From Castellaniella sp040276065 (lineage in GTDB: Bacteria > Pseudomonadota > Gammaproteobacteria > Burkholderiales > Burkholderiaceae_B): a DNA stretch of 64,000 nucleotides. Location: positions 124,001-188,000 of the forward strand of contig NZ_JBELOI010000005.1 of the NCBI RefSeq assembly GCF_040276065.1, given 5' to 3'. The position numbers and the translations under genes are program-made. Of the stretch, positions 34,485 to 43,434 are shown piece after piece. Under the pieces are notes generated by a model. The model saw only the letters and a program-made list of their open reading frames with translations, searched no databases and was not told the DNA's origin. Positions within the stretch are counted from its first letter, which is position 1; every line of letters starts with the position of its first letter.

Positions 34485-34676
34485 ATGGCAAATAACTTTG
34501 AATCCGAGCTGACACAGTTCCTGAAGCAGTACAAAACCGATCGCAGCGACACCGAGGCCCGTCAGCGCGCCGGCCGGGGCCGGCTGTGGGACAAGTTCAT
34601 CGATCCCGAGCTCCAAGAGGGTTACAAGGCCTCCCGCGTGCCTCAGGATCCCTACGTCTATTACCAAAAGAGCTGA
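34485..34676 (+). CDS. DUF3460 small conserved protein
   Basis: A 63-residue soluble protein (NFESELTQFLKQYKTDRSD at its start, DPYVYYQKS at its end) that matches the small DUF3460 family found in Burkholderiales. Function is unknown. It ends 8 bases before scpA, in the usual order DUF3460-scpA-panC, so the three are probably cotranscribed. Confidence 0.88.
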   Translation: MANNFESELTQFLKQYKTDRSDTEARQRAGRGRLWDKFIDPELQEGYKASRVPQDPYVYYQKS

Positions 34677-34684
34677 CGCGGCTC

Positions 34685-35557
34685 ATGCGCGCGCCGGATG
34701 AGGCCCAAGGGCTGGCGGACCTGGTGACTCCGGAAATCGACAGTACTCCCGACGTCGTCGACAGCGTGGCCCTGGCCCGCCTGTACGGCGAGCCGCTGTT
34801 TTCCATTCCCCAGGATCTCTACATCCCGCCGGACGCCCTCGAGATCTTCCTCGAGGCCTTCGAGGGGCCGCTGGACCTGCTGCTCTACCTGATCCGTAAA
34901 CAGAATTTCAACGTTCTGGACATTCCCATGGCGGAGGTCACGGCGCAATACCTGACCTACGTAGAGCAGATTCGCGAGGGCAATCTCGAGCTGGCCGGCG
35001 AATACTTGCTGATGGCCGCCATGCTGATCGAGATCAAGTCGCGCATGTTGCTGCCGGTGCGCAAGTCCGATACCGGCCAAGAGGTCGAGGACCCGCGCGC
35101 CGAGCTGGTCCGCCGCCTGCTCGAATACGAACGCATGAAGCTCGCCGCCCAGCGGCTCGACGCCCTGCCGCAGATCGGGCGTGATTTCCAGGCGGCCCAC
35201 GCTTTTGCCGATCTGCGCGCCGAGCGCGTGCTGCCCGAGGTGTCGGTGGCCGACTTGCGCGAGGCCTGGGCACAGATCATGCGCCGCGCCCACCTCAACG
35301 CCCATCATCGCATCACGCGGGAACAACTCTCTGTGCGCGATCACATGAGCCGCATCCTGCGACGCCTCTCGGATGTGCGTTTCATGGAGTTCACCGAGCT
35401 GTTCATGGAGCGCATCCGCGAGGGGGACGCGGTCGCCGTGGTCGTGGTGCATTTCCTCGCGCTGCTCGAGCTCGCGCGCGAGTCGCTGCTGGAAATCACC
35501 CAGGCGGCGCCCTATGCGCCGCTGTACGTCAGACTGTCATATACTCGCTCGGCCTGA
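34685..35557 (+). CDS. scpA: Segregation and condensation protein A
   Basis: A 290-residue kleisin that bridges the SMC dimer in the chromosome-condensing complex. The N-terminal SMC-head contact region FEGPLDLLLYLIRKQNFNVL is near residue 59; the central EYLLMAAMLIEIKSRMLLP helix and the C-terminal winged helix (about 220-285) are present. ScpB is not encoded here. The start at 34685 agrees with related proteins having an N-terminal extension. Confidence 0.93.
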   Translation: MRAPDEAQGLADLVTPEIDSTPDVVDSVALARLYGEPLFSIPQDLYIPPDALEIFLEAFEGPLDLLLYLIRKQNFNVLDIPMAEVTAQYLTYVEQIREGNLELAGEYLLMAAMLIEIKSRMLLPVRKSDTGQEVEDPRAELVRRLLEYERMKLAAQRLDALPQIGRDFQAAHAFADLRAERVLPEVSVADLREAWAQIMRRAHLNAHHRITREQLSVRDHMSRILRRLSDVRFMEFTELFMERIREGDAVAVVVVHFLALLELARESLLEITQAAPYAPLYVRLSYTRSA

Positions 35558-35584
35558 CTATTCCAGGCACCCCGGAGGAACGCC

Positions 35585-36427
35585 TTGAAAGTCGTCCACA
35601 CCATCGAAGCCCTGCGCGACCAGTTGCGTGGCCAACTGCGGGCGGCCTTCGTCCCGACCATGGGCAACCTGCACGACGCCCACCTGTCCCTGATGCGCCT
35701 CGCGCGTCAGCACGGCGATCCGGTGGTGGCGAGCATTTTCGTCAACCGTCTGCAGTTCGGGCCGAACGAGGATTTCGATCGGTATCCGCGCACCCTGGCC
35801 GAGGACATCGCCAAGCTCGAGCGCGCGCGCGATGTCTATGTGCTGTTCGCGCCCGACGAGCGCGAAATGTATCCTGAACCCCAGAATTTCCGCATCCAGC
35901 CCGGCGATGCGCTGGGCAAGATTCTCGAGGGCGAGTTCCGGCCCGATTTCTTCGTCGGTGTCAGTACGGTTGTGCTCAAGCTGTTTTCCTGCGTCCAGCC
36001 GCGCGTGGCGGTGTTCGGCAAAAAGGACTATCAGCAGTTGATGGTCGTGCGCGCCATGTGCCGCCAGTTCCAGTTGCCCGTCGAGATCATGGCGCACGAG
36101 ACCGTGCGCGACGCCGACGGCCTAGCCCTGTCCTCGCGCAACCGCTTCCTCAGCCCGGCGGAGCGCGCCGAGGCGCCGAATCTATACGGCGCGTTGCAGC
36201 GCGTGCGCGACACGGTGCTGGGGGGCGATACGGACTTGCAGGCCATCGAGGGCGAGGCCCGGCGGGCGCTGGACGCCCGCGGCTGGCGCGTCGATTACAT
36301 TTCCCTGCGGCGCCAGCGCGATCTGTTGCCGCCCGATCCGGACGAAATCCGAGCTGGCGAGCCCCTCGTGGTCCTGGCCGCGGCGCGCCTGGGTGCCACG
36401 CGCCTGATCGACAACCTCGAGCTCTAG
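35585..36427 (+). CDS. panC: Pantothenate synthetase, TTG start
   Basis: A 280-residue enzyme that joins pantoate and beta-alanine using ATP, feeding coenzyme A synthesis. The nucleotide motif is PTMGNLHDAHLSL near residue 25; the family form is HxGH, so the usual glycine is alanine here. FVNRLQFGPNEDFDRYPR, FGKKDYQQL and the KMSKS-like SSRNRFLS are intact. The TTG start is set by a strong GGAGGA site 5 bases upstream. No panB is adjacent. Confidence 0.95.
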   Translation: MKVVHTIEALRDQLRGQLRAAFVPTMGNLHDAHLSLMRLARQHGDPVVASIFVNRLQFGPNEDFDRYPRTLAEDIAKLERARDVYVLFAPDEREMYPEPQNFRIQPGDALGKILEGEFRPDFFVGVSTVVLKLFSCVQPRVAVFGKKDYQQLMVVRAMCRQFQLPVEIMAHETVRDADGLALSSRNRFLSPAERAEAPNLYGALQRVRDTVLGGDTDLQAIEGEARRALDARGWRVDYISLRRQRDLLPPDPDEIRAGEPLVVLAAARLGATRLIDNLEL

Positions 36428-36553
36428 CCACCGACGCAGCACGGCCGCGCACGCGGGGCGTGACCTTGTGCCGCCTGTCAGGACTGGCAGCTTATCGCGC
36501 CCGACCGTCCCATGACAGAATCCCCTGGACGTTAAGCATCCACGGAGCCAGTC

Positions 36554-36847
36554 ATGTCGCAGTCGGCCGCTTTATTCCATATTCGCGAGGAACAGGCTTC
36601 GCCATTCAGCATCCTGACGCGGCGCGAGCGCGACGTCCTCGCCTACGTGACCCGGGGCACGCCCAACAAGGTGATTGCCGCCGAGCTCGGTGTCTCACAG
36701 CGCACGGTCGAGGCGCACCGCGCGCGAATTTTCGAAAAAATGCACGTGCGCAACGCGGTCGAGCTGACCCACCGCTATCTGTACTGGCAACTGGCCGCGG
36801 ACGAGACGCTGGGCATCGAGGCCCAGTCCCCGCGCTTGGCCGGATAG
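36554..36847 (+). CDS. LuxR-type helix-turn-helix protein lacking a receiver domain
   Basis: A 97-residue protein that is almost entirely a LuxR/FixJ DNA-binding domain (about 20-85): LTRRERDVLAYVTRGTPNKVIAAELGVSQ, then TVEAHRARIFEKMHVRNAVEL. There is no phosphorylation or autoinducer domain, so activity must be set by expression or a partner. It resembles the C-terminus of FixJ-like regulators. No target is evident from the neighbours. Confidence 0.88.
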   Translation: MSQSAALFHIREEQASPFSILTRRERDVLAYVTRGTPNKVIAAELGVSQRTVEAHRARIFEKMHVRNAVELTHRYLYWQLAADETLGIEAQSPRLAG

Positions 36848-36863
36848 CCGGGACCCGGCCGAC

Positions 36864-37535
36864 TCAACCCTCTCCGGGGCGGGTGCAGGCCTGGGCGGGG
36901 TGCCCGGACAGCTCATCGATCGGATCGATGTCGGCCTGGCGCGTCAGCGTGTAATCCAGCAAGGGGCGGTGGCCATCCACCATGAGGACGCGCAGGGTGC
37001 TGTTCGAGGCGAATTCCATCTGGGCCCGGGTGCGCTCGCCGATTTGCAGCAGGATTCGCAAGGGCTTGTCGCTGGTCAGGTACCAGCAACCCATCCGGGT
37101 GCTGGTCTTTGCGGTGTCGACCGTGACGCTGCGCGCGCGCCACTGACCGTCCGGAGCCAGGGTCAGTGTCATGCGCGAGGCCGGGCATTGCATGCCTTCG
37201 GCGCAGGGCACCGTTCCCAAATAGGTGTGTGTGTCAGCCAGGGGTGCCGGGGTGGCCGCTGGCGTCTGCGCGGCGGGCGTGTCCGCCGAGTCCCGGCCGC
37301 CCGCCTGGGGCGGATTGCCCCGAGTGTCGGGCCCGAACCCCAATTGGATCTGCGCGGGCGCGACGATATCGGTACCGCCCTGGGCGCGATGCATGGCGTC
37401 CGATGCGGTGCCAGCGGCCGCGGGCTGATAGTAGCCGGGCTCGCGTTGTTGGGCGCAGGCTCCCAGCAGGATCAGCAGGGCGGGCGCGAGGGCCCGCCGG
37501 TACAGTCGTCGTGTGGCATGGGCTGAAATGCGCAT
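36864..37535 (-). CDS. NlpE-like outer-membrane lipoprotein
   Basis: A 223-residue lipoprotein with signal peptide MRISAHATRRLYRRALAPAL and lipobox LLGAC (lipidated Cys near 27). A Pro/Ala/Thr-rich linker (about 60-100) is followed by an NlpE N-terminal-like barrel (about 105-200): YLGTVPCAEGMQCPASRMTLTL, GCWYLTSDKPLRILLQIG. NlpE proteins sense surface contact or copper stress; two cysteines in the GTVPCAEGMQC segment resemble that family. Convergent with the LuxR-type gene and divergent from coaE. Confidence 0.8.
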   Translation of the reverse strand: MRISAHATRRLYRRALAPALLILLGACAQQREPGYYQPAAAGTASDAMHRAQGGTDIVAPAQIQLGFGPDTRGNPPQAGGRDSADTPAAQTPAATPAPLADTHTYLGTVPCAEGMQCPASRMTLTLAPDGQWRARSVTVDTAKTSTRMGCWYLTSDKPLRILLQIGERTRAQMEFASNSTLRVLMVDGHRPLLDYTLTRQADIDPIDELSGHPAQACTRPGEG

Positions 37536-37690
37536 GAAGGGGCTCCGAATCTGAAACTCGCATTCTACGCATTTGCGGAGAGCTTGGCGATGGAGGCGGC
37601 CGGCGGCGCCCGGTCCGAGTAGGGCGCCTGTGCCTGCCGGGCGGCCTGCGGTACAGTCATGGTCTCGGCATTCACAGGAGCTCGCCAGGT

Positions 37691-38323
37691 ATGTTTTCCG
37701 TCGGCCTGACCGGAGGCATAGGGTCCGGCAAATCGCAGGTGGCCGACCTTTTGGCCGAGTGGGGTGCGGCCGTCGTCGATACCGATCGGATCGCCCACGC
37801 TTTGACGGCGCCTGGCGGCGAGGCGATCGAGGCGATCCGCGCCCGCTTCGGGGCGGCCGCGATCGGCGCGGACGGCGCCATGGATCGCGCCTGGGTGCGC
37901 GCGCGCGTGTTCGAGGATCCCGCGGCGCGCCACAGCCTCGAGGCGATCCTGCATCCGTTGATCGACCGTGTGACACGCGAGCAGGCCGCGCGGGCGCGCG
38001 GCTGTTACCTGGTCTACGTCGTGCCGCTGCTGGCCGAGAGCGGGCGCTGGCGCGACCGTGTCGACCGGATCTGCGTCGTCGATTGCGATCCCGTGACTCA
38101 GGTGCGGCGCGTCCAGGCCCGCAGCGGGCTGACGCGGCAGGCCATTGAGCGTATTATGTCCGTGCAAGCCTCGCGGGAAGAACGCTTGGCGATCGCGGAT
38201 GATGTCGTGCTCAATGATGGGTCGACAAGTCTGGACGAGCTGGTGTGCCGTACCCGTGCCATCCATGATTTTTGGCGCGCGCGGGCCGCGTGCCGATCCG
38301 GCGGCAGCTCCAGTCACGAATAG
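37691..38323 (+). CDS. coaE: Dephospho-CoA kinase
   Basis: A 210-residue P-loop kinase for the last step of coenzyme A synthesis. The Walker A motif GLTGGIGSGKSQVADLL is at the N-terminus; DTDRIAH and the lid segment RVQARSGLTRQAIERIM carry the expected substrate contacts, and NDGSTSLDEL is the usual C-terminal motif. It is followed after 12 bases by zapD, the standard partner. Confidence 0.95.
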   Translation: MFSVGLTGGIGSGKSQVADLLAEWGAAVVDTDRIAHALTAPGGEAIEAIRARFGAAAIGADGAMDRAWVRARVFEDPAARHSLEAILHPLIDRVTREQAARARGCYLVYVVPLLAESGRWRDRVDRICVVDCDPVTQVRRVQARSGLTRQAIERIMSVQASREERLAIADDVVLNDGSTSLDELVCRTRAIHDFWRARAACRSGGSSSHE

Positions 38324-38335
38324 GGTGAGTAGCGC

Positions 38336-39088
38336 GTGGTTCTATACGAGTACCCCTGCAACGAACGGGTCCGGACTTTTCTCAGAGTCGAGCATCTGTT
38401 CGATCGCTTGTTCTTCTTTGCGCAGGGCGAGGACGCGCGCTGCCACCAGGTCGCAATGGCGACCCTTTTTGATCTGCTGGACATCTGTGATCGGGCGGAC
38501 CTGCGCACGGCGGTGCTGCAGGACCTGGACCGCCACCGCAGCGCCCTGTCCGCGCTGCGCGAGCATCCCGGCGTGGACGGCGCCATGGTGGACAGCCTGT
38601 TGGTGCAGATTCAGACGGCGGTCGCCGAGTTGGGTGGGCAGGGGCGTATTGGCCAGTGTCTGCGCGACAACGAGTGGCTGGTCAGCCTGCGCGGCAGGGT
38701 GATGGTGCCCGGTGGCTCCTCGCAGATCGACATGCCGTCCTACCACGCCTGGCAGATCCGGCCCGCCGATGCGCGCGCCCGCGACCTGGCCCGCTGGATC
38801 GATCCATTCCTGCCCCTGTATCGGGCCATGGCCATGATCCTGCGGCTGTTGCGCGATGCGGGCGATGCCCAGGACCAGCGCGCCGTACAGGGCGCTTACC
38901 AAGAAATGCTGGGCGGCAAGACCTTCCAGCTCCTGCGGGTCTGGGTCGACGAAGCCCTCCAGGTTTTTCCCGAGATCAGCGCCAACAAATACGTGATCTG
39001 GGTGCGGTTTTCCAACCAGGACACGGAACTCAAGCCCCAGCCCGCGGCGCGCGACATCGGATTCCGGCTCGCCCGCTGTAATATTTAG
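38336..39088 (+). CDS. zapD: Cell division protein ZapD, GTG start
   Basis: A 250-residue cytoplasmic protein that bundles FtsZ filaments at the division site. Family motifs are LYEYPCNERVRTFLRVEHLF at the N-terminus, MPSYHAWQ in the middle and NKYVIWVRFS near the C-terminus. The GTG start at 38336 gives the standard N-terminus. In relatives yacG usually follows; here an efflux operon begins instead. Confidence 0.94.
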   Translation: MVLYEYPCNERVRTFLRVEHLFDRLFFFAQGEDARCHQVAMATLFDLLDICDRADLRTAVLQDLDRHRSALSALREHPGVDGAMVDSLLVQIQTAVAELGGQGRIGQCLRDNEWLVSLRGRVMVPGGSSQIDMPSYHAWQIRPADARARDLARWIDPFLPLYRAMAMILRLLRDAGDAQDQRAVQGAYQEMLGGKTFQLLRVWVDEALQVFPEISANKYVIWVRFSNQDTELKPQPAARDIGFRLARCNI

Positions 39089-39154
39089 GCTGTTTTCAGC
39101 GAGGCGGGAGCCGGTCGTCGGCACCGGCAAGCCTCCTGCATGCCGGAGATTCAT

Positions 39155-40345
39155 ATGGTGGTTTCCACGATGCGGCCGAGGATGCGCCGCCGGCCCTGGT
39201 TGTTTGGGGCGGTGATCGTCCTGGCCGGATTGGCTGTGGCAGTTTGGTGGTATGGGCGCGGGGGCTCGGAGGGCCCGGGCCGCCCAGGCGGATTCGGAGG
39301 GCGGGCGATGGCCACGCCGGTGCGGGTGGCGCAGGCCCAGGAGGGCTCCGTCGCCCGCCTGCTCGACGCGATCGGCACGGTCACCTCCAGTGGCACCGTC
39401 ACCGTGCGCCCCAGGGTCGACGGCCTGCTCGAGTCACTTGCTTTCGAGGATGGGCAGGTGGTCCGAGCGGGCGACGTGCTGGCGCGCATTGATCCCGAAC
39501 CCTTCCAGATTCAGCTCGACCAGGCCCTGGGCCAGCAGGCTCAGCACGCGGCACAGCTTGCCAATGCCCAGCGCGACCTCAAACGCTACGAGCAATTGTT
39601 CAAGCAGGATTCGGTGGCGCGCCAGCAACTCGATACTGCGCGTGCGCAGGTCCTCGAACTCCAGGGTCAGGCGCGCATCGACCAGGCGGCGGTCGAGGAT
39701 GCGCGGCGGCAGTTGGGTTATACACGGATCCTCGCGCCGATCGATGGACGCCTGGGCCTGCGCAAGGTGGATGCGGGCAATATGGTGCATGCCTCGGATG
39801 CGGACGGCCTGGTGGTGATTACTCGCAGCCATCCGATCGACGTGGTGTTCGCCGCGCCTCAGGCCCGGCTCGACGAACTGCTGGCGGGGCAATCGGCGGG
39901 CGGCGGCCTGGTGGTCGAGGCCCTGGCCCGCGAGGGCGACCGCGTCCTCGCGCGGGGCACTCTGGCGGCGATCGATAACCAGATCGACGTCTCCACGGGC
40001 ACGATCAGCCTCAAGGCGCGCTTTACCAACGAGGACGATGCGCTGTTTCCCAACCAGTTCGTCAACGTGCGCCTCTATCTGGGCGAGCAGCGCGGCGTCG
40101 TCGCGCCGGTGCGCGCGGTGCAGCGCGGTTCGGTGGGTGCGTTCGTCTATCGGGTCGACGCGCAGCAGCGCGCGCATGTGGTGCCAGTGCGCGTGGGCAC
40201 GACCGATGGCGAGCGCATCCTCGTCGAGGAGGGGCTGCAGGCCGGTGATCAAGTGGTGATCGATGGCACCGACCGATTGCGTGAGGACAGCCCGGTCGAG
40301 ATCGTGACCGCGGACCCGCAGGCGGCTCCGGGGCGCAGTCGGTGA
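39155..40345 (+). CDS. mdtA: RND efflux periplasmic adaptor, MdtA-like
   Basis: A 396-residue membrane-fusion protein. An N-terminal anchor (about 13-32) is followed by the barrel-sandwich half motif VTVRPRVDGLLESLAFEDGQ, an alpha-helical hairpin (about 110-185) and a beta-barrel. It links inner-membrane pump to outer-membrane channel. The ATG at 39155 has GGAG 7 bases upstream and is preferred to 39140. It overlaps mdtB (GTGA). The GxPGGFGG linker resembles MdtA. Confidence 0.9.
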   Translation: MVVSTMRPRMRRRPWLFGAVIVLAGLAVAVWWYGRGGSEGPGRPGGFGGRAMATPVRVAQAQEGSVARLLDAIGTVTSSGTVTVRPRVDGLLESLAFEDGQVVRAGDVLARIDPEPFQIQLDQALGQQAQHAAQLANAQRDLKRYEQLFKQDSVARQQLDTARAQVLELQGQARIDQAAVEDARRQLGYTRILAPIDGRLGLRKVDAGNMVHASDADGLVVITRSHPIDVVFAAPQARLDELLAGQSAGGGLVVEALAREGDRVLARGTLAAIDNQIDVSTGTISLKARFTNEDDALFPNQFVNVRLYLGEQRGVVAPVRAVQRGSVGAFVYRVDAQQRAHVVPVRVGTTDGERILVEEGLQAGDQVVIDGTDRLREDSPVEIVTADPQAAPGRSR

Positions 40346-43300
40346 ATCTGTCGCGCCCCTTTATCCTGCGTCCGGTCGCCACGACCCTGGCGATGATCGC
40401 CCTGGCGCTCACGGGCCTGATGGGATATCGCGAGCTGCCGGTATCGGCGCTGCCCCAGGTGGATTTCCCGACCATCCAGGTCACCACCCTGTATCCGGGC
40501 GCGGGCCCCGACGTGATGACGGCGCTGGTCACCTCGCCGCTCGAGCGCCAGTTCGGGCAAATGCCCGGCCTGGCTCAGATGCTGTCCACCAGTTCGGGCG
40601 GCTCCTCGCGCATCACCCTGCGCTTCGACCTGGACTTGCCGCTGGCCGTGGCCGAGCAGGAGGTCCAGGCGGCGATCAATGCGGCCTCCAATCTGCTGCC
40701 GGTGGACATGCCCTCGCCGCCGGTCTACAACAAGGTCAATCCCGCCGACGCGCCGGTGATGACCTTGGCCGTGACCTCGCCCACGCTGCCGCTGCACGAG
40801 GTGCGTGACCTGATCGACGTGCGCGTGGCCCAGAAGCTCTCGCAAGTGTCGGGGGTGGGTCTGGTCAGCGTAGTCGGGGGTCAGCGTCCGGCGGTGCGTA
40901 TCCAGGCCAATCCGCAGGCGCTGGCTGCCCACGGCCTGACGCTAGCCGATTTGCGCACGGCGGTGACCCGGGCCAACGTCAATCAGCCCAAGGGGAACCT
41001 CGATGGCCCACAGCGCTCGATCACCATCAGCGTCAACGATCAACTGAGCGATCCGAGCGAGTACGAGGCGCTGATTCTGGCCTACGAGAACGGCGCGCCG
41101 CTGCGGCTGCGCGACGTGGCCACGGTGCGCCGCGACGCCGAGAACGTTCAGCAGGCCGCCTGGTTCGGCCGCTCGCCGGCGATCCTGCTGAACATCCAGC
41201 GCCAGCCCGGCGCCAACGTGATCGAGGTGGTCGACGATGTGCGCGCGCTGCTGCCGTCCTTGCGGCAGGGCCTACCCATCGGGGTGGATGTGGCGGTGGC
41301 CTCGGATCGCACGCACACGATCCGGGATTCGGTCGAACACGTGCAGATCGAGATGCTGCTGGCCATCCTCTTGGTGGTGGCGGTGACGTTCGTGTTCCTG
41401 CGCACCTGGCGCGCGACCTTGATCCCCGGCATCGTCGTGCCGCTATCACTGGTGGGGACCTTCGGGCTGATGCTCTTGATGGGTTTCAGCATCAACAACC
41501 TGACCCTGATGGCGCTGACGATCGCCACGGGCTTCGTGGTGGACGACGCCATCGTGATGATCGAGAACATCGCGCGGCACATGGAGGGCGGGCAGAACGC
41601 CTTGCAGGCGTCCTTGCGCGGCGCGCGCCAGATCGGCTTCACGCTGGTGTCCCTGACCCTGTCGCTGATCGCCGTGCTGATCCCGTTGCTGTTCATGAGC
41701 GATGTCGTGGGGCGGCTGTTTCGCGAGTTTGCGGTGACGCTCGCGGTGGCGATCCTGCTCTCGCTGCTGATCTCGCTCACGCTCACGCCCATGATGTGCG
41801 CGCGCATGCTGCGCCCGGAGGACGAGGCGGCCCAGAGCCGCTTCCAGCGGTGGTCGGCCGATGCGCTGAAAAGCCTGGTCGACTGGTACGACAGGGGCCT
41901 GCGATGGGTGCTGGACCACCAGCGCGCCACCCTGTGGGCGGCCGTCGCCACCTTGTTCGTGACGGCGGGCCTGTATGCCGGCATACCCAAGGGTTTTTTT
42001 CCACAACAGGACACCGGGGCGATCCAGGCCATCACGCAGGGGCCGCAAACGGCGTCGTTTGCCGCCATGTCGGCCCTGCAGCGCGCGGCGGTCGACCGGG
42101 TCCTGCGGGACCCGGACGTCGAGGCCGTGTCCTCGTTCATCGGCATCGATGGCTCGAACACCACCCTCAATACCGGACGCATGCAGATCGCCCTCAAGCC
42201 GCTGGCCGAGCGTGATGCCCGGGCGCGGGACATCATGGACCGCCTGGGCGAATCCCTGCGCGGCATCCCGGGCCTCGAGATCTACATGCAGCCGCTCCAG
42301 GAGCTGTCGGTCGAGGATCAGGTCAGCCGTACGCAGTATCAGATGACCCTGTCCAACCCGGATCAGGCGGTGCTCGATGACTGGACGCCACGCCTGGTCG
42401 AGACCCTGCGCGACCTGCCGCAACTGCGCGACGTGACCGACGATCTGCAGAATCGTGGCCTGGGGGTGTCGGTGCGTGTCGACCGCGATGCCGCCGCCCG
42501 CCTGGGCGTGACGCAGGCCGCGATTGACGACGCCATCTATGACGCCTTTGGCCAGCGCCTGATCTCTACCATTTACACACAGTCGGCTCAGTATCGCGTG
42601 GTGCTGGAGGCCGGCGGCGCGATGAAGCAGTCCGGCCCCGAGTCCCTCAATCATGTGTACGTCGCCACGAGCGGCGGTGGGGTGACCCCGCTGTCGAGCG
42701 TGGCCCGGTTCGAGCAGGGCCCCGCGCAACTGGCCGTGCAGCGCCTGAGCCAGTTTCCGGCCGTGACCGTGTCCTTCAACCTGGCGCCGGATGCCGCCCT
42801 GTCCGATGCGGTCGCGGCCATCGACCAGGCCCGCGAGGCGCTGGGCATGCCCGAGTCGGTGGACCTGCGCTACCAGGGCGCGGCGCATGCATTCCAGGCG
42901 TCGCTCTCGAGCACGCTGTGGCTATTGCTGGCGGCGGTGGTCACGATGTACATCGTCCTGGGCGTCCTGTACGAGAGCACCATCCATCCCGTCACCATTC
43001 TCTCGACCCTGCCGTCGGCCGCCATCGGCGCCTTGACCGCGCTGTGGCTGGCGGGGCTGGAACTGGACATGATCGGGGTGATCGGCATCATTCTCCTGAT
43101 CGGCATCGTCAAGAAGAACGCCATCCTCATGATCGACTTCGCGCTGGAGGCGCAGCGCGAGCGCGGCTTGGAGCCGCAGGCCGCCATTCATGAGGCCGCG
43201 CTGCTGCGCTTTCGGCCCATTCTCATGACCACCCTGGCGGCGTTCTTCAGCGCCGTCCCGCTGGTGTTCGCCTCGGGTTCCGGCGCCGAGCTGCGCCAGC

Positions 43301-43434
43301 CCCTGGGGCTGGCGATGATCGGTGGTCTGCTGTGCAGCCAGGTGCTGACGCTGTTCACGACGCCGGTGATCTACTTGTGGTTCGAGCGGTTGGCGCGGCG
43401 GCGCCGGGCAGCGGACCAGGCGATCGCGCCATGA
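40342..43434 (+). CDS. mdtB: RND efflux transporter subunit, MdtB-like
   Basis: A 1030-residue inner-membrane RND pump with 12 helices and two large periplasmic loops. The proton-relay aspartates are in IATGFVVDDAIVMIENIARHMEGG near residue 400, and KKNAILMIDFALEAQ is the second-half counterpart. LPQVDFPTIQVTTLYPG is the typical entrance. In MdtABC, two MdtB and one MdtC form the trimer. GTG start overlaps mdtA. It is more similar to MdtB/MuxB than to AcrB by these motifs. Confidence 0.92.
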   Translation: MNLSRPFILRPVATTLAMIALALTGLMGYRELPVSALPQVDFPTIQVTTLYPGAGPDVMTALVTSPLERQFGQMPGLAQMLSTSSGGSSRITLRFDLDLPLAVAEQEVQAAINAASNLLPVDMPSPPVYNKVNPADAPVMTLAVTSPTLPLHEVRDLIDVRVAQKLSQVSGVGLVSVVGGQRPAVRIQANPQALAAHGLTLADLRTAVTRANVNQPKGNLDGPQRSITISVNDQLSDPSEYEALILAYENGAPLRLRDVATVRRDAENVQQAAWFGRSPAILLNIQRQPGANVIEVVDDVRALLPSLRQGLPIGVDVAVASDRTHTIRDSVEHVQIEMLLAILLVVAVTFVFLRTWRATLIPGIVVPLSLVGTFGLMLLMGFSINNLTLMALTIATGFVVDDAIVMIENIARHMEGGQNALQASLRGARQIGFTLVSLTLSLIAVLIPLLFMSDVVGRLFREFAVTLAVAILLSLLISLTLTPMMCARMLRPEDEAAQSRFQRWSADALKSLVDWYDRGLRWVLDHQRATLWAAVATLFVTAGLYAGIPKGFFPQQDTGAIQAITQGPQTASFAAMSALQRAAVDRVLRDPDVEAVSSFIGIDGSNTTLNTGRMQIALKPLAERDARARDIMDRLGESLRGIPGLEIYMQPLQELSVEDQVSRTQYQMTLSNPDQAVLDDWTPRLVETLRDLPQLRDVTDDLQNRGLGVSVRVDRDAAARLGVTQAAIDDAIYDAFGQRLISTIYTQSAQYRVVLEAGGAMKQSGPESLNHVYVATSGGGVTPLSSVARFEQGPAQLAVQRLSQFPAVTVSFNLAPDAALSDAVAAIDQAREALGMPESVDLRYQGAAHAFQASLSSTLWLLLAAVVTMYIVLGVLYESTIHPVTILSTLPSAAIGALTALWLAGLELDMIGVIGIILLIGIVKKNAILMIDFALEAQRERGLEPQAAIHEAALLRFRPILMTTLAAFFSAVPLVFASGSGAELRQPLGLAMIGGLLCSQVLTLFTTPVIYLWFERLARRRRAADQAIAP